A stretch of DNA of 64,000 nucleotides from Pelagibius sp. CAU 1746 (GCF_039839785.1 NZ_JBDOQT010000002.1:706961-770960); one strand, 5' to 3'. Positions 17,616 to 26,874 are shown, counted from the first letter of the stretch. Made by a program: numbers and translations. The notes: generated by a model not told the origin, from the letters alone.

Positions 17616-18952
17616 TTCCCCCGGACCGCGAGCGCACCGCCCAGGGGGGCCTCGGGCGCGCCCTGGCTCGCGGCGTCTTCGCCGCCTACAGGGGGCTCGG
17701 CACCCTGGCGGCGCCGGCGATCCGCCACTATCTGAACCTCCGCCGCCAGCGCGGCCGCGAAGACCCGGCGCGCATGGAAGAGCGCTTCGGCCGGCCCAGC
17801 GTCGCCCGCCCCGCCGGACCGCTGATCTGGATCCACGGCGCCAGCGTCGGCGAGGCGCAGTCCGCCCTGCCGCTCATCGAGCGCCTGCGCCGCGACTGGC
17901 CGGGCTTCAGCATCCTGGTCACCACCGGCACGGTGACCTCGGCCCGGCTCATGGCCGAGCGGCTGCCGGAAGGGGTGATCCATCAATTCGTGCCGGTCGA
18001 CCTGCCCAGCGCGGTCAACCGCTTCCTCGGGCATTGGCACCCGGAAGTCGGCCTGATCATCGAATCCGAGTTCTGGCCCAACCTGCTGCGCAAAGCGGCC
18101 TGGCGGGGCACCCGCTTGGTGCTGCTCAACGGCCGCATCTCGCCCGGCTCCTACCGCGGCTGGCGGCGCGCCCGCCCGGTCATCGCCGAACTGCTGTCGA
18201 AATTCTCCCTGGTGCTGGCACGCTCGCCGGAGGACCACGAGCACCTCGCGGCCTTGGGGGCCGGCAACGTCGCCTGCCCCGGCAACCTGAAGGCGGCGGC
18301 GGCGCCGCTGAGCGCCGATCCGGAGACTCTGGCGCGCCTGGAGGCGGCCCTTGCAGGCCGAGCGCGCTGGCTTGCCGCCTCGACCCATCCCGGCGAGGAC
18401 CGCATGGCCGGCGAGATCCACCAGGCCCTGCGCGACCGCCTGCCGAGGCTGCTGACCCTGCTGGCGCCACGCCACCCCAACCGTGCCGAGGAGATCCGCC
18501 GCGAACTGGAGACCCTGGGCCTCAACGTCGCCCAGCGCAGCCTGGGCGAAGCGATCGAGCCCGGCATCGACGTCTACCTGGCCGACAGCATCGGCGAGAT
18601 GGGGCTGTGGTATCGCCTGGCCGAGGTGGTTTTCGTCGGCGGCTCCCTGGTGCCGCACGGCGGCCAGAACGTCCTGGAGCCGGCGAAGCTGGACTGCGCC
18701 ATCCTGTCGGGCCCGCACACCGCGAACTTCGCGCGCATGGCCGCCGACATGGCCACGGCCGGCGCCCTGCGCCAGGTGGACAGCGCGGCGGCCCTGACCG
18801 CGGCGGTGGCGGAACTGCAGGAGAATGCGGAGCTGCGCCACGGCATGATCGCCGCCGCCCGCAGCTACGCCGACGGCCAGGCCGGCGTGCTGGAGCGGAC
18901 CATGGACGCCCTGGCGCCTCTGCTGGCGGAGGTTTCCGGCCGCAAGGCCTGA
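17612..18952 (+). CDS. waaA: 3-deoxy-D-manno-octulosonic acid transferase
   Basis: Kdo transferase (446 aa) that adds Kdo to lipid A precursors at the inner membrane. The family motifs are visible: WIHGASVGEAQSALPLIE, then LIIESEFWPNLL and, near the C-terminus, GGSLVPHGGQNVLEPA. A short N-terminal hydrophobic stretch may anchor it. Start is GTG 17612, overlapping the epimerase stop by 4 nt; a longer start would sit inside the epimerase gene. Its presence confirms a Gram-negative with Kdo-containing LPS. Confidence 0.94.
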   Translation: MIPPDRERTAQGGLGRALARGVFAAYRGLGTLAAPAIRHYLNLRRQRGREDPARMEERFGRPSVARPAGPLIWIHGASVGEAQSALPLIERLRRDWPGFSILVTTGTVTSARLMAERLPEGVIHQFVPVDLPSAVNRFLGHWHPEVGLIIESEFWPNLLRKAAWRGTRLVLLNGRISPGSYRGWRRARPVIAELLSKFSLVLARSPEDHEHLAALGAGNVACPGNLKAAAAPLSADPETLARLEAALAGRARWLAASTHPGEDRMAGEIHQALRDRLPRLLTLLAPRHPNRAEEIRRELETLGLNVAQRSLGEAIEPGIDVYLADSIGEMGLWYRLAEVVFVGGSLVPHGGQNVLEPAKLDCAILSGPHTANFARMAADMATAGALRQVDSAAALTAAVAELQENAELRHGMIAAARSYADGQAGVLERTMDALAPLLAEVSGRKA

Positions 18953-19009
18953 CGTCCATCAAGCGGAAGTGATTGGCCCAGGCCGCCGCGGCGCCTCCAT
19001 GATGGCGAC

Positions 19010-20023
19010 ATGAAGACGCCGCTTCGCCCGCGCCCGCGCGGCTGGGTCGCTGTCGGTCTGGCCGCCCTCGTGTTTTCCTTGGCCCTGGTCCTGGCCACGG
19101 CAGACGGCGCGCGGGCCGGCCCGGATCGCTGGGCCGCAGCCTGGCCCGCGACCGACTTCTCCCAAGCCTCCGTCCCCTTCGACGAGATTCTCTCCGGCGG
19201 ACCGCCCAAGGACGGCATTCCCGCCATCGACGACCCGCGCTTCGTGGCGGTGGCCGAGGCTGCGGACCTGGCCCCGGCGGAGCCCGTGATCGGCCTGGAG
19301 ATCGCGGGCGACGCCCGCGCCTATCCGCTGCGCATTCTCACCTGGCACGAGATCGTCAACGACACCGTCGGCGGCACGCCGGTCGCGGTGACCTACTGTC
19401 CGCTGTGCAACGCCGCCATCGTCTTCGACCGCCGGGTCGCCGGCGCGGCCACCACCTTCGGCACCACCGGCCTGCTGCGCCACTCGGACCTGGTCATGTA
19501 CGACCGCGCGACCGAGAGTTGGTGGCAGCAGTTCCTCGGCGAGGCCATCGTCGGCGCGCACACCGGCAAGCGCCTGGCTCTGGTACCATCGCGTCTGGAG
19601 TCCTGGGAGAACTTCGCCGCGCGTTTTCCCGAAGGCAAAGTGCTGGTCCCCGCCGATCCGAAGCTGCGCCCCTACGGCGCCAACCCCTACGTCGGCTACG
19701 ACAGCGCCGCGCGGCCCTTCCTCTACGACGGCAGCCTGCCCGAAGGCATCGCGCCCCTGGCGCGTGTGGTGGCCGTCGGCGAGGAGGCCTGGAGCCTGGA
19801 ACTCCTACGGCGTGAGGGGAAGATCGAAAGCGGCGGGCTGGTCCTGACCTGGACGCCGGGCCAGGCCTCGGCGCTGGACAGCCGGAACCTTGCCGCGGGA
19901 CGCGACGTGGGCAACGTCGTGGTGCAGCGCCGCGGCGCCGGCGGCCTCGAGGATGTGGCCTACGACGTGACCTTCGCCTTCGTCTTTCACGCTTTCCGGC
20001 CTGAAGGCGTCATCCGGCAATAG
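19010..20023 (+). CDS. DUF3179 domain-containing exported protein
   Basis: Exported protein of 337 aa: an Arg/Pro-rich start, a hydrophobic segment (VGLAALVFSLALVLATADGARA) that reads as a signal peptide, then a DUF3179 domain. The family hallmark is TYCPLCNAAIVFDR at about residue 128, a Cys-x-x-Cys pair, together with GLEIAGDARAYPLRIL before it. Function of DUF3179 proteins is not established; the cysteines could bind metal or be redox active. It stands alone between waaA and the TetR gene (which is convergent with it). Confidence 0.88.
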   Translation: MKTPLRPRPRGWVAVGLAALVFSLALVLATADGARAGPDRWAAAWPATDFSQASVPFDEILSGGPPKDGIPAIDDPRFVAVAEAADLAPAEPVIGLEIAGDARAYPLRILTWHEIVNDTVGGTPVAVTYCPLCNAAIVFDRRVAGAATTFGTTGLLRHSDLVMYDRATESWWQQFLGEAIVGAHTGKRLALVPSRLESWENFAARFPEGKVLVPADPKLRPYGANPYVGYDSAARPFLYDGSLPEGIAPLARVVAVGEEAWSLELLRREGKIESGGLVLTWTPGQASALDSRNLAAGRDVGNVVVQRRGAGGLEDVAYDVTFAFVFHAFRPEGVIRQ

Positions 20024-20048
20024 ATCCGGGAATTCGTACCGCGGCGAT

Positions 20049-20717
20049 TCAGTCTCGGCGGTACTGCTCCAGGAAGACCTCGACGACGGTCTTCACGTGG
20101 GCCGCGATCTCCGCCTCCGTGACCTTGGCCTGCACACCCAGCATCATACGCAGGTGCAGCGGGTCCTTCAGCAGCGCGAAGAGAAACTTGGCGGCGACCT
20201 CGGGGTTGGGCACGCGCAGCCGGCCCATCTTGTCCTGGGCCCGCAGATAGTCCTCGAAGCTGCCGAACCAGCACTTGGGGCCGGTTTCGAAGAAGGTCCG
20301 GCCCAACTCGGGGAAGCGCTCGGCCTCCGCCGTCACCGTGCGGAACAGGCTCACCGCTTCCGGCGAGGTGATCAGCCGCAGGAAGCGCATGCCCCGGTCC
20401 GTCAGCATCTCCCGCGGTTCGACCTCCGGATCGAGCTCCCAGACGCTCTCCCCCGACAACCTGCCGCAGTGGCGCGTCATGACCGCGGCGAAGAGCACGT
20501 CCTTGCCGGGAAAATGGCTGTAGACGGTGCGCTTGGAGACCCCGGCCTTGGCGGCGATGGCGTCCATGGAGACCGCGCCGTAGCCCGACTGCGTGAACAG
20601 CTCCGTCGCCGCGGCGACGATCGCCGTGCGCTTCGGCGAAGCCGATTCCTCGCCGTTTGCCGCCATCTCCGGCGGGCAGCCTGTCAGGGCGCTGTCAGTT
20701 TCGACGTCTTCAGCCAT
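20049..20717 (-). CDS. TetR/AcrR family transcriptional regulator
   Basis: Repressor-type regulator (222 aa from ATG 20717). The N-terminal HTH is clear: TAIVAAATELFTQSGYGAVS, then AGVSKRTVYSHFPGKDVLF. The C-terminal ligand domain is of the AcrR/TetR_C type. A GTG at 20762 would add 15 residues but overlaps the operator, so I prefer 20717. It is divergent from the RND operon, and a perfect inverted repeat lies over the operon's -10 box, so it very likely represses that operon and perhaps itself. The ligand is probably the RND substrate or a precursor. Confidence 0.92.
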   Translation of the reverse strand: MAEDVETDSALTGCPPEMAANGEESASPKRTAIVAAATELFTQSGYGAVSMDAIAAKAGVSKRTVYSHFPGKDVLFAAVMTRHCGRLSGESVWELDPEVEPREMLTDRGMRFLRLITSPEAVSLFRTVTAEAERFPELGRTFFETGPKCWFGSFEDYLRAQDKMGRLRVPNPEVAAKFLFALLKDPLHLRMMLGVQAKVTEAEIAAHVKTVVEVFLEQYRRD

Positions 20718-20727
20718 CACCAATCGC

Positions 20728-20756
20728 TTGACATCCACGTCAAGACCATATGTAAA
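20728..20756 (+). promoter_or_regulatory. Promoter of the RND operon
   Basis: TTGACA (20728-20733) and TGTAAA (20751-20756) are separated by exactly 17 nt, a good sigma70-type promoter pointing at the RND gene. The -10 box is inside the left arm of the operator, so a bound repressor would block polymerase. Confidence 0.6.
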
Positions 20757-20775
20757 CTGCACAGTGTAGTTTACA
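20751..20775. promoter_or_regulatory. TetR operator (perfect inverted repeat)
   Basis: Arms TGTAAACT (20751-20758) and AGTTTACA (20768-20775) are exact reverse complements with a 9-nt spacer. The site lies between the divergent tetR and RND genes and covers the -10 box of the promoter, the usual position of a TetR-family operator. Confidence 0.72.
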
Positions 20776-20838
20776 ACAAATCGCTTGTCACAACACTACC
20801 ACGAAGACCGGCATCCAAGCGACAACGGGGCAGCGTCC

Positions 20839-23271
20839 ATGGTATACCAAGGCCACGAAAGCGGCGGAAACGCAAGCAAATCCGGGGGAAATCCAGAAAG
20901 CGCCCAGGGCAGCGACGGCTGGGTGGTGGCCTATGCCCGCTGGGTCATCCGCTGGCGCTGGGCGGTGCTGCTGGCCTGCCTGCTGGCGGCCCTGGCCCTG
21001 GCCGGCGGCGGGCGCCTCCTGGGTTTTTCCACCGACTACCGGGTCTTCTTCAGCGAGGAGAACCCGCAGCTTCGGGCCTTCGAGTCCCTGCAGCAGGTCT
21101 ATACCAAGGACGACAACATCCTGATCGTGCTGCAGCCGGCCGAGGGCGACGTCTTCACGCCCAAGACCCTGGCCGCGCTGCGCAGGCTCACCGAAGCCTC
21201 CTGGCAGTTGCCCTACTCGCGGCGGGTCGATTCCCTCACCAACTTCCAGCACAGCTACGCCGTAGGCGACGACCTGACCGTCGAGGACCTGGTGCCGGCG
21301 CGGCTGCTGGAAGACGGCACGGTCCCAACACCGGAGCGCCTGGCGGCGATCCGCGCCATCGCCCTGGAGGAGCCGCTGCTCGCCGGCCGCCTGGTCGCCC
21401 CCGACAGCCGCACCACCGCGGTCAACGTGACTCTCACCCTGCCCGGCGAGAGCGAATTCGAGGTCCCCGAGGCCATGGCCGCGACCCGCGAGCTGGTCGC
21501 CGCCTTCGAGGCCGACCACCCGGACATCAAGGTGGCGGTCACCGGCCTGGTGGCGCTGAACGCCGCCTTCAGCGAGGCCAGCCTGTCCGACCTCTCGACC
21601 CTGGTCCCCATCATGTACGGGATCATCGTCGCCGGCCTGCTGGTCTTCCTGCGCTCCATCGCCGGCACCGTCGTCACCCTGCTGGTCGTCGGCCTCTCCG
21701 CGGCCAGCGCCATGGGGCTGGCCGGCTGGCTCGGCATCCAACTGACGCCGCCCTCCTCCACCGCGCCGACCATCATCCTCACCCTGGCGGTGGCGGACTC
21801 CATCCACCTGCTGGTCACCCTGCTGCACGCCATGGGCCAGGGCGCCGACAAGCGCGCGGCCATCGTCGAGAGCCTGCGCGTCAACTTCAGTCCGGTCTTC
21901 CTGACCTCGCTGACCACGGCCATCGGCTTCCTGAGCCTCAATTTCTCCGACGCCCCGCCGTTCCGCGACCTGGGCAACATCACCGCCATGGGCGTGACCG
22001 CGGCCTGGATCTATTCAGTAACCTTCCTGCCGGCTTTCCTGGCGGTGGTGCCGCTGCGCGCGCCCAAACGACGAAGCCAAGGTAACGACGCCATGGCGCG
22101 CCTGGCGGAATTCGTGCTGCGCCGCCGGCGCGCCCTGCTGTGGGGCATGACGGGGCTGGTCGTGGCGCTGGCGCTGTGGATCCCGCGCATCGAGCTGAAC
22201 GACCAGTTCGTCAACTACTTCGAGCCCTCGATCCCCTTCCGCACCGACACCGATTTCGCCATGGAGAATCTTTCGGGGATCTATCAGATGGAGTTCTCCC
22301 TGCCTGCGGCCGAGGCGGGCGGCATCAGCGAGCCCGGCTATCTGGCGAAGATAGATGCCTTCTCCGCCTGGCTGCGCGCGCGCCCGGAGGTGGTCCATGT
22401 GCAGTCCATGACCGACATCTTCCGCCGCCTGAACAAGAACATGCACGGCGATGATCCGGCCTGGTACCGCCTGCCCGAGGAACGGGAGCTGGCGGCCCAG
22501 TATCTGCTGCTGTTCGAAATGTCCCTGCCCTACGGCCTGGACCTCAACAACCAGATCAACGTCGACAAGTCCTCGCTGCGCGTCATCGCCACCTTGAAGA
22601 ACATCACCACCCGGCAGGCGCGGCTGCTGAGGACCGCTGCCGACGGCTGGGTCGCCGCCAACATGCCGGGCGCGGCCAGCGAGCCCACCGGCCCCTTCGT
22701 CATGTTCGCCTATATCTCCGAGCGCAACATCAAGTCCATGCTGCTCGGCACCGGCCTGGCCCTGGTGCTGATCTCGCTGTCGCTGATCCTGGCGCTGCGC
22801 AGCCTCAAGGTCGGCGGGCTCAGCATCATCCCCAACGTGATCCCGGCCGTCATGGCCTTCGGCTTCTGGGGCTTCCTGGTGGGCGAGATCGGCCTGGCGT
22901 CTTCCGTGGTCGCGGCCACCAGCCTTGGGATCATCGTCGACGACTGCGTCCACTTCCTCAGCAAGTACCTGCGCGCGCGGCGCGAGAAGGGCGCCAGCCC
23001 GGAAGACGCCGTGCGCTATGCCTTCGCGACGGTGGGCCGCGCGCTCTGGGTCACCTCGGCGGTGCTGGTCGCGGGCTTCGCAGCCCTGGCGCTCTCGGCC
23101 TTCGAGCTGAACCAGAGCCTGGGCCTCTTGACCGCGCTGGCGATCTTCGCCGCCCTCATCGCCGACTTCCTGCTGCTGCCGCCGTTGCTGCTGGCCATCG
23201 ACAAGGAGAAGAAGCATGCCGATACCCCTCACGCCCTTGCACGGACAGCCGATGCACAGGCGGCCGACTGA
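20839..23271 (+). CDS. RND (MMPL) family transporter
   Basis: Inner-membrane RND protein (810 aa from ATG 20839) of the COG1033/MMPL group, which moves lipids or other hydrophobic molecules. It shows the two-fold RND plan: a first TM at about residues 35-55, a periplasmic loop, a TM bundle from about 250 to 410, a second TM near 435, a second loop, and a final TM bundle from about 630. An upstream TTG 20785 would add 18 residues but lacks a ribosome site. Two downstream genes encode a LolA-like carrier and an outer-membrane barrel. HpnN, the hopanoid RND, is a relative, but identity with it is not claimed. Confidence 0.88.
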   Translation: MVYQGHESGGNASKSGGNPESAQGSDGWVVAYARWVIRWRWAVLLACLLAALALAGGGRLLGFSTDYRVFFSEENPQLRAFESLQQVYTKDDNILIVLQPAEGDVFTPKTLAALRRLTEASWQLPYSRRVDSLTNFQHSYAVGDDLTVEDLVPARLLEDGTVPTPERLAAIRAIALEEPLLAGRLVAPDSRTTAVNVTLTLPGESEFEVPEAMAATRELVAAFEADHPDIKVAVTGLVALNAAFSEASLSDLSTLVPIMYGIIVAGLLVFLRSIAGTVVTLLVVGLSAASAMGLAGWLGIQLTPPSSTAPTIILTLAVADSIHLLVTLLHAMGQGADKRAAIVESLRVNFSPVFLTSLTTAIGFLSLNFSDAPPFRDLGNITAMGVTAAWIYSVTFLPAFLAVVPLRAPKRRSQGNDAMARLAEFVLRRRRALLWGMTGLVVALALWIPRIELNDQFVNYFEPSIPFRTDTDFAMENLSGIYQMEFSLPAAEAGGISEPGYLAKIDAFSAWLRARPEVVHVQSMTDIFRRLNKNMHGDDPAWYRLPEERELAAQYLLLFEMSLPYGLDLNNQINVDKSSLRVIATLKNITTRQARLLRTAADGWVAANMPGAASEPTGPFVMFAYISERNIKSMLLGTGLALVLISLSLILALRSLKVGGLSIIPNVIPAVMAFGFWGFLVGEIGLASSVVAATSLGIIVDDCVHFLSKYLRARREKGASPEDAVRYAFATVGRALWVTSAVLVAGFAALALSAFELNQSLGLLTALAIFAALIADFLLLPPLLLAIDKEKKHADTPHALARTADAQAAD

Positions 23272-24067
23272 CCGGCTGGCGCTGGCCGCCGCCATTCTCA
23301 CGGTGCTGCTGGTCGGTTTCGCCGGGGCCGCGCTGGCGGAAACTCCGGAGGAGAAGGGCCGGGCCATCGCCGAGGAAGCGGACCGCCGCGACCTCGGCTT
23401 CGAGGACAGCTATGCCGAGCTGAAGATGGTGCTGAGCAACAAGCAGGGTGAAAGCAGCACGCGCGAGCTGCGCGTGCAGACCCTGGAAGTGCCGGCGCGG
23501 GAGATCGGCGACAAGTCGCTCATCGTCTTCGACCATCCCCGCGATATCGAGGGCACGGCCTTCCTCAGCTTCACCAAGATCCTGGAGCCCGACGACCAGT
23601 GGCTTTACCTGCCGGCGTTAAAGCGGGTGAAGCGCATCTCCTCGGCCAACAAGTCCGGCCCCTTCGTCGGCAGCGAATTCGCCTACGAGGACATGCTGTC
23701 GCAGGAAGTCGACAAGTACGACTACCGCTGGCTGCGCGACGAGGCCTGCGGCGAGATCACCTGCTTCGTGGTCGAGCGCACTCCGCTGTACGAGAACTCC
23801 GGCTATGCGCGCCAAGTGGTGTGGATCGACCAGCAGGAGTACCGCGCCCAGCGCGTCGACTTCTACGACCGCAAGGACTCGCTGCTCAAGACCCTGACCT
23901 TCGGCGGCTACAACCGCTACCTGGACCAGTACTGGCGCGCCGACGACTGGTACATGGAGAACCACCAGACCGGCAAAACCACGCGGCTGACCTTCGGCAA
24001 CTGGGAGTTCCGCCTCGGCCTGGACGATAACGACCTGGACCCCAACCGCCTGAAACGGCTGCGCTGA
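23216..24067 (+). CDS. Outer membrane lipoprotein-sorting (LolA-like) protein
   Basis: Exported periplasmic protein (283 aa). The start ATG 23216 has a strong AAGGAGAAG site and overlaps the end of the RND gene by 56 nt; ATG 23252 is an alternative. The signal peptide runs through about residue 40 (LALAAAILTVLLVGFAGAALA). The mature part matches the LolA-like 'outer membrane lipoprotein-sorting' family (PF17131-type): KILEPDDQWLYLPALKRVKR, then SEFAYEDM and YDYRW. These proteins usually neighbour MMPL transporters and likely carry a lipid between membranes. Confidence 0.85.
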   Translation: MPIPLTPLHGQPMHRRPTDRLALAAAILTVLLVGFAGAALAETPEEKGRAIAEEADRRDLGFEDSYAELKMVLSNKQGESSTRELRVQTLEVPAREIGDKSLIVFDHPRDIEGTAFLSFTKILEPDDQWLYLPALKRVKRISSANKSGPFVGSEFAYEDMLSQEVDKYDYRWLRDEACGEITCFVVERTPLYENSGYARQVVWIDQQEYRAQRVDFYDRKDSLLKTLTFGGYNRYLDQYWRADDWYMENHQTGKTTRLTFGNWEFRLGLDDNDLDPNRLKRLR

Positions 24068-24071
24068 CGCC

Positions 24072-25334
24072 ATGCGAGGGGGGAGGTTCAAAGGTGCCGC
24101 CGCGGCGCCCTTGGCGGCGCTGCTGGGTGTCTTCTGCCTGGCGGCGCCGCAAACGGCACAAGCGCAGGAAGAAGAGCCGCTCATCGACTGGTCGACGCTG
24201 GACTTCTCCGGCTATGTCGCCGGCGAGACCCGTATCTTTCCGCAATCGCCGCGTTACGACCAGCAGAAGAACACCCGCGTTTCGCCGTCCCTGGTGCTGC
24301 AGCCCGAACTGCGCTACCGCTGGAACCGGCGCGACGACCGCGTGACCTTCGTGCCCTTCCTGCGTCTCGATGCCGACGACGAGAACCGCAGCCACGCCGA
24401 CATCCGCGAGCTGAGCTGGTACCACGCCGGCGACGACTGGGACACGGTGCTGGGCATCAGCAAGGTCTTCTGGGGCGTCGCCGAGTCGCGCCACCTGATC
24501 GACATCGTCAACCAGACCGACCTGGTGGAGAGCCCGGACCAGGAGGACAAGCTGGGCCAGCCCATGGCCAACCTCAACCTGCTGCGCGACTGGGGCACGC
24601 TGTCCTTCTTCGTGCTGCCCGGCTTTCGCGAGCGCAGCTTCCCCGACGACGACGCGCGCCTGCGCGGCGCCCTGCCCATCGCCTCCGGGGACGCCACCTA
24701 CGACTCCTCGGCCGAGCAGTGGCACGTGGACTTCGCCCTGCGCTACTCGCACTCCTTCGACAACTGGGACGTCGGCGCCGCACACTTCCACGGCACCAGC
24801 CGCGAGCCGGCCCTGCTGCCCGCGGTCAGCGACAACGGCCAGCCGGTGCTGCGCCCGCACTACGACCTCATCGACCAGACCAGCCTGGACGTGCAGTACA
24901 CCACCGGGCCCTGGCTGCTGAAGTTCGAAGGGATGACCCGCTCCGGACAGGACAACCGCTTCTTCGCCGCGGTCGGCGGTTTCGAGTACACCCTCTTCGG
25001 CGTGGCGGAGAGCGACGCCGACCTGGGCCTGCTGGCCGAGTACCTGCACGATGGGCGCGGCGACAGGACCCCACAGACTCCCTTCGAGGACGATCTCTTC
25101 CTCGGCACGCGGCTGACGCTGAACGACGTGGAGGACACCACGCTGCTGGCCGGCGTGATCCTGGACCTCGACCAGGAGGAGCGGGTCTTCTCGGTCGAGT
25201 TCGAGCGCCGCCTGAACGACAGCCTGAACCTGGAGATCGAGGGGCAGGTCTACGACAACATCGACGACAACGACCTGCTGAGCGGCTTCGCCCGCGACTC
25301 CTTCGTCGAGATCCGGCTGTCCTGGTTTTTCTGA
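24072..25334 (+). CDS. Outer-membrane beta-barrel protein of the RND operon
   Basis: Predicted outer-membrane barrel (420 aa). A signal peptide covers about residues 1-32 (ending AQTAQAQ-like, cleaved before EEEPLIDW). The mature protein has alternating aromatic-rich strands (FSGYVAGETRIF, LRYRWNRRDDRVTFVPFLRL) and ends in ...RLSWFF, the C-terminal aromatic signal for BAM insertion. It starts 4 nt after the LolA-like gene. Family unassigned; it resembles DUF1302-type or alginate-porin-like barrels in similar operons. It could be the outer-membrane exit or entry of the RND line. Confidence 0.75.
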   Translation: MRGGRFKGAAAAPLAALLGVFCLAAPQTAQAQEEEPLIDWSTLDFSGYVAGETRIFPQSPRYDQQKNTRVSPSLVLQPELRYRWNRRDDRVTFVPFLRLDADDENRSHADIRELSWYHAGDDWDTVLGISKVFWGVAESRHLIDIVNQTDLVESPDQEDKLGQPMANLNLLRDWGTLSFFVLPGFRERSFPDDDARLRGALPIASGDATYDSSAEQWHVDFALRYSHSFDNWDVGAAHFHGTSREPALLPAVSDNGQPVLRPHYDLIDQTSLDVQYTTGPWLLKFEGMTRSGQDNRFFAAVGGFEYTLFGVAESDADLGLLAEYLHDGRGDRTPQTPFEDDLFLGTRLTLNDVEDTTLLAGVILDLDQEERVFSVEFERRLNDSLNLEIEGQVYDNIDDNDLLSGFARDSFVEIRLSWFF

Positions 25335-25423
25335 GGCCCGAACCCAACCGGTCGCGTGTCGGACGGCGCCGCAGCCAAGGTGGCGGAAAGAGCCACTACG
25401 GCATTTACTGGGCAAGCTGAAAC

Positions 25424-25810
25424 TTACTTCAAGTTCCACATCTGCCGCTTGATCAGCCACTCCCCCGAGGGCTGCTTCTGCAGTAGCCAGGTCTTGGTCG
25501 CCTTGAAGGACCTTTCGGTCCCACCGTCATGGGGAACCGTGTTGACCGCCGCCTCCGCGATCCCAAAGACCCAGTCATCGTTGATGTGCAAAGCATCCAG
25601 GGGCTTGGACTGGATGCTCCACTTGGCGACGTCATAGTCTTTTTGCTCGCTTTGCGCGATGGCTTCCGGGCCGTGCTCGGGCTCCGAGCCGGGCGGCACC
25701 CTGATCGCATCTTCTGCGAACAGCTTGCCGTAAGCGGTCGAGTCGTTCGCGCTGACGGCCGTCTGGTAGCGCGCGCACATCGATTTCACGACTTCCATCG
25801 GATCGGCCAT
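25424..25810 (-). CDS. NTF2-like (SnoaL/DUF4440) protein
   Basis: Small protein (128 aa) of the NTF2-like fold: an N-terminal helix pair (MEVVKSMCARYQTAVSANDS), then LFAEDAIRVPPGS and a C-terminal sheet ending GEWLIKRQMWNLK. Start ATG 25810 has GGAGAG upstream; an in-frame start at 25930 would add 40 unlikely residues. DUF4440/SnoaL members act as small-molecule isomerases, hydrolases or are non-catalytic, so no reaction is proposed. It stands alone between the barrel gene and the GntR gene. Confidence 0.75.
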   Translation of the reverse strand: MADPMEVVKSMCARYQTAVSANDSTAYGKLFAEDAIRVPPGSEPEHGPEAIAQSEQKDYDVAKWSIQSKPLDALHINDDWVFGIAEAAVNTVPHDGGTERSFKATKTWLLQKQPSGEWLIKRQMWNLK

Positions 25811-26008
25811 GGCTCTCTCCGTTGTGAAAACGTTTCGTCTATGACCCCCAAGGAGAATCCACCGGGCCCGGCAGGCTCGCTGCCGGGTGCGCTGTGACCC
25901 AAGGCTAGCGCCGGCAAAAAAGCCCATCAAGTTGAGTAGGCTTCGTCCTGCGCACGCTTGGGGCGCGACCTGGAAAAAGCGGCAGGGAATTCAGGCGGGA
26001 AGCGGCCT

Positions 26009-26689
26009 CTACTCCGCCGCCTGGCGGGCGGCGAGCAGGTTGGCCTGGACCTGGGAGAGATGGCGCAGCATGGCCTGGCTGGCGCCGTCCATGTCGCGTT
26101 CCTCGATGGCCTTCACCAGGCGTTCGTGCTCGGCGAAGGAATGGTGGTCGTTGGGCGGGCGGTCGACCTTGACGCGCAGACGCCCCCAGACCACGGCGCG
26201 GCGCACGGCATTCAGCGTGTCGAAGAGGGCCAGCAGCACGGTGTTGTGGGACGCTTCGGCCACGGCGCGGTGCAGGCGGTTGTCGCAGTTCTCGTACTGG
26301 CGCCAGGTCTGGGCCTGGCGCGAGGCCGCCATGCACTGCTTCAGCTCGGCGATGTCGCCGGCGGTGGCGTTGAGCGCCGCCTCGCGGGCGATCTGCGGCT
26401 CGATCAGCAGGCGCGCCTGCATCACCTCGCGCGGGTTGGTCAGAGCCGCGATGCCGGCGACATCGGAGTATTCCTTGGCCGGGCGGGTGCCGATGAAGGT
26501 GCCCTTGCCGACATGGCGCCACAGCTCGCCATTGCCCTCCATCACCGCCAGGGCCTTGCGCAGCTCGCCGCGCGAGACGCCCAGGATGTCACAGAGCTCG
26601 CGTTCCGGGGGAAGGCGGGTATTGGCGGGCAGATCGCGCTGCGCCAGATAGGCGCGCAGCTGCGTCAATGCTCCCTGTCCCTGATCCAT
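26009..26689 (-). CDS. GntR family regulator, FadR/FCD subfamily
   Basis: Transcriptional regulator (226 aa). The N-terminal winged helix reads RLPPERELCDILGVSRGELRKAL, and the C-terminal all-helical FCD domain has DNRLHRAVAEAS and HSFAEHERLVKAI, with the Asp/His residues that bind a metal and carboxylate ligand in this family. It is divergent from the NitT/TauT-type ABC operon; a 27-bp palindrome lies between them. That places it as the likely regulator of the importer and the FAH-family enzyme. Confidence 0.9.
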   Translation of the reverse strand: MDQGQGALTQLRAYLAQRDLPANTRLPPERELCDILGVSRGELRKALAVMEGNGELWRHVGKGTFIGTRPAKEYSDVAGIAALTNPREVMQARLLIEPQIAREAALNATAGDIAELKQCMAASRQAQTWRQYENCDNRLHRAVAEASHNTVLLALFDTLNAVRRAVVWGRLRVKVDRPPNDHHSFAEHERLVKAIEERDMDGASQAMLRHLSQVQANLLAARQAAE

Positions 26690-26847
26690 GCCCCCTCCGT
26701 CTTCGTCCTCGGCCGCCGTCTCCGCCCCGCGGGACCCTGCCGGTCAGCCGGCCGTCCTGTCTTGGCCTGGTTGGTGCTCCCCTGCCCGGGGCACACTAGG
26801 CATAGCCTATAACGCAGTCAATTGCGTCCAACCAATATAAATCAATT

Positions 26848-26874
26848 GCCTAACCAATCAATGATTGGTTAGGC
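26848..26874. promoter_or_regulatory. Perfect 27-bp palindrome, likely GntR operator
   Basis: Arms GCCTAACCAATCA (26848-26860) and TGATTGGTTAGGC (26862-26874) are exact reverse complements around a single A. It lies 83 nt before the binding-protein start and 159 nt from gntR. Half-copies such as CCAACCAAT occur just upstream (26828-26836). No T-run follows, so an operator is more likely than a terminator. Confidence 0.68.

Noticed and set aside
20839..23271. Naming the RND protein HpnN
   Set aside because: The hopanoid operon is 34 kb away and the operon here has its own carrier, barrel and TetR gene; MMPL similarity alone is not enough.
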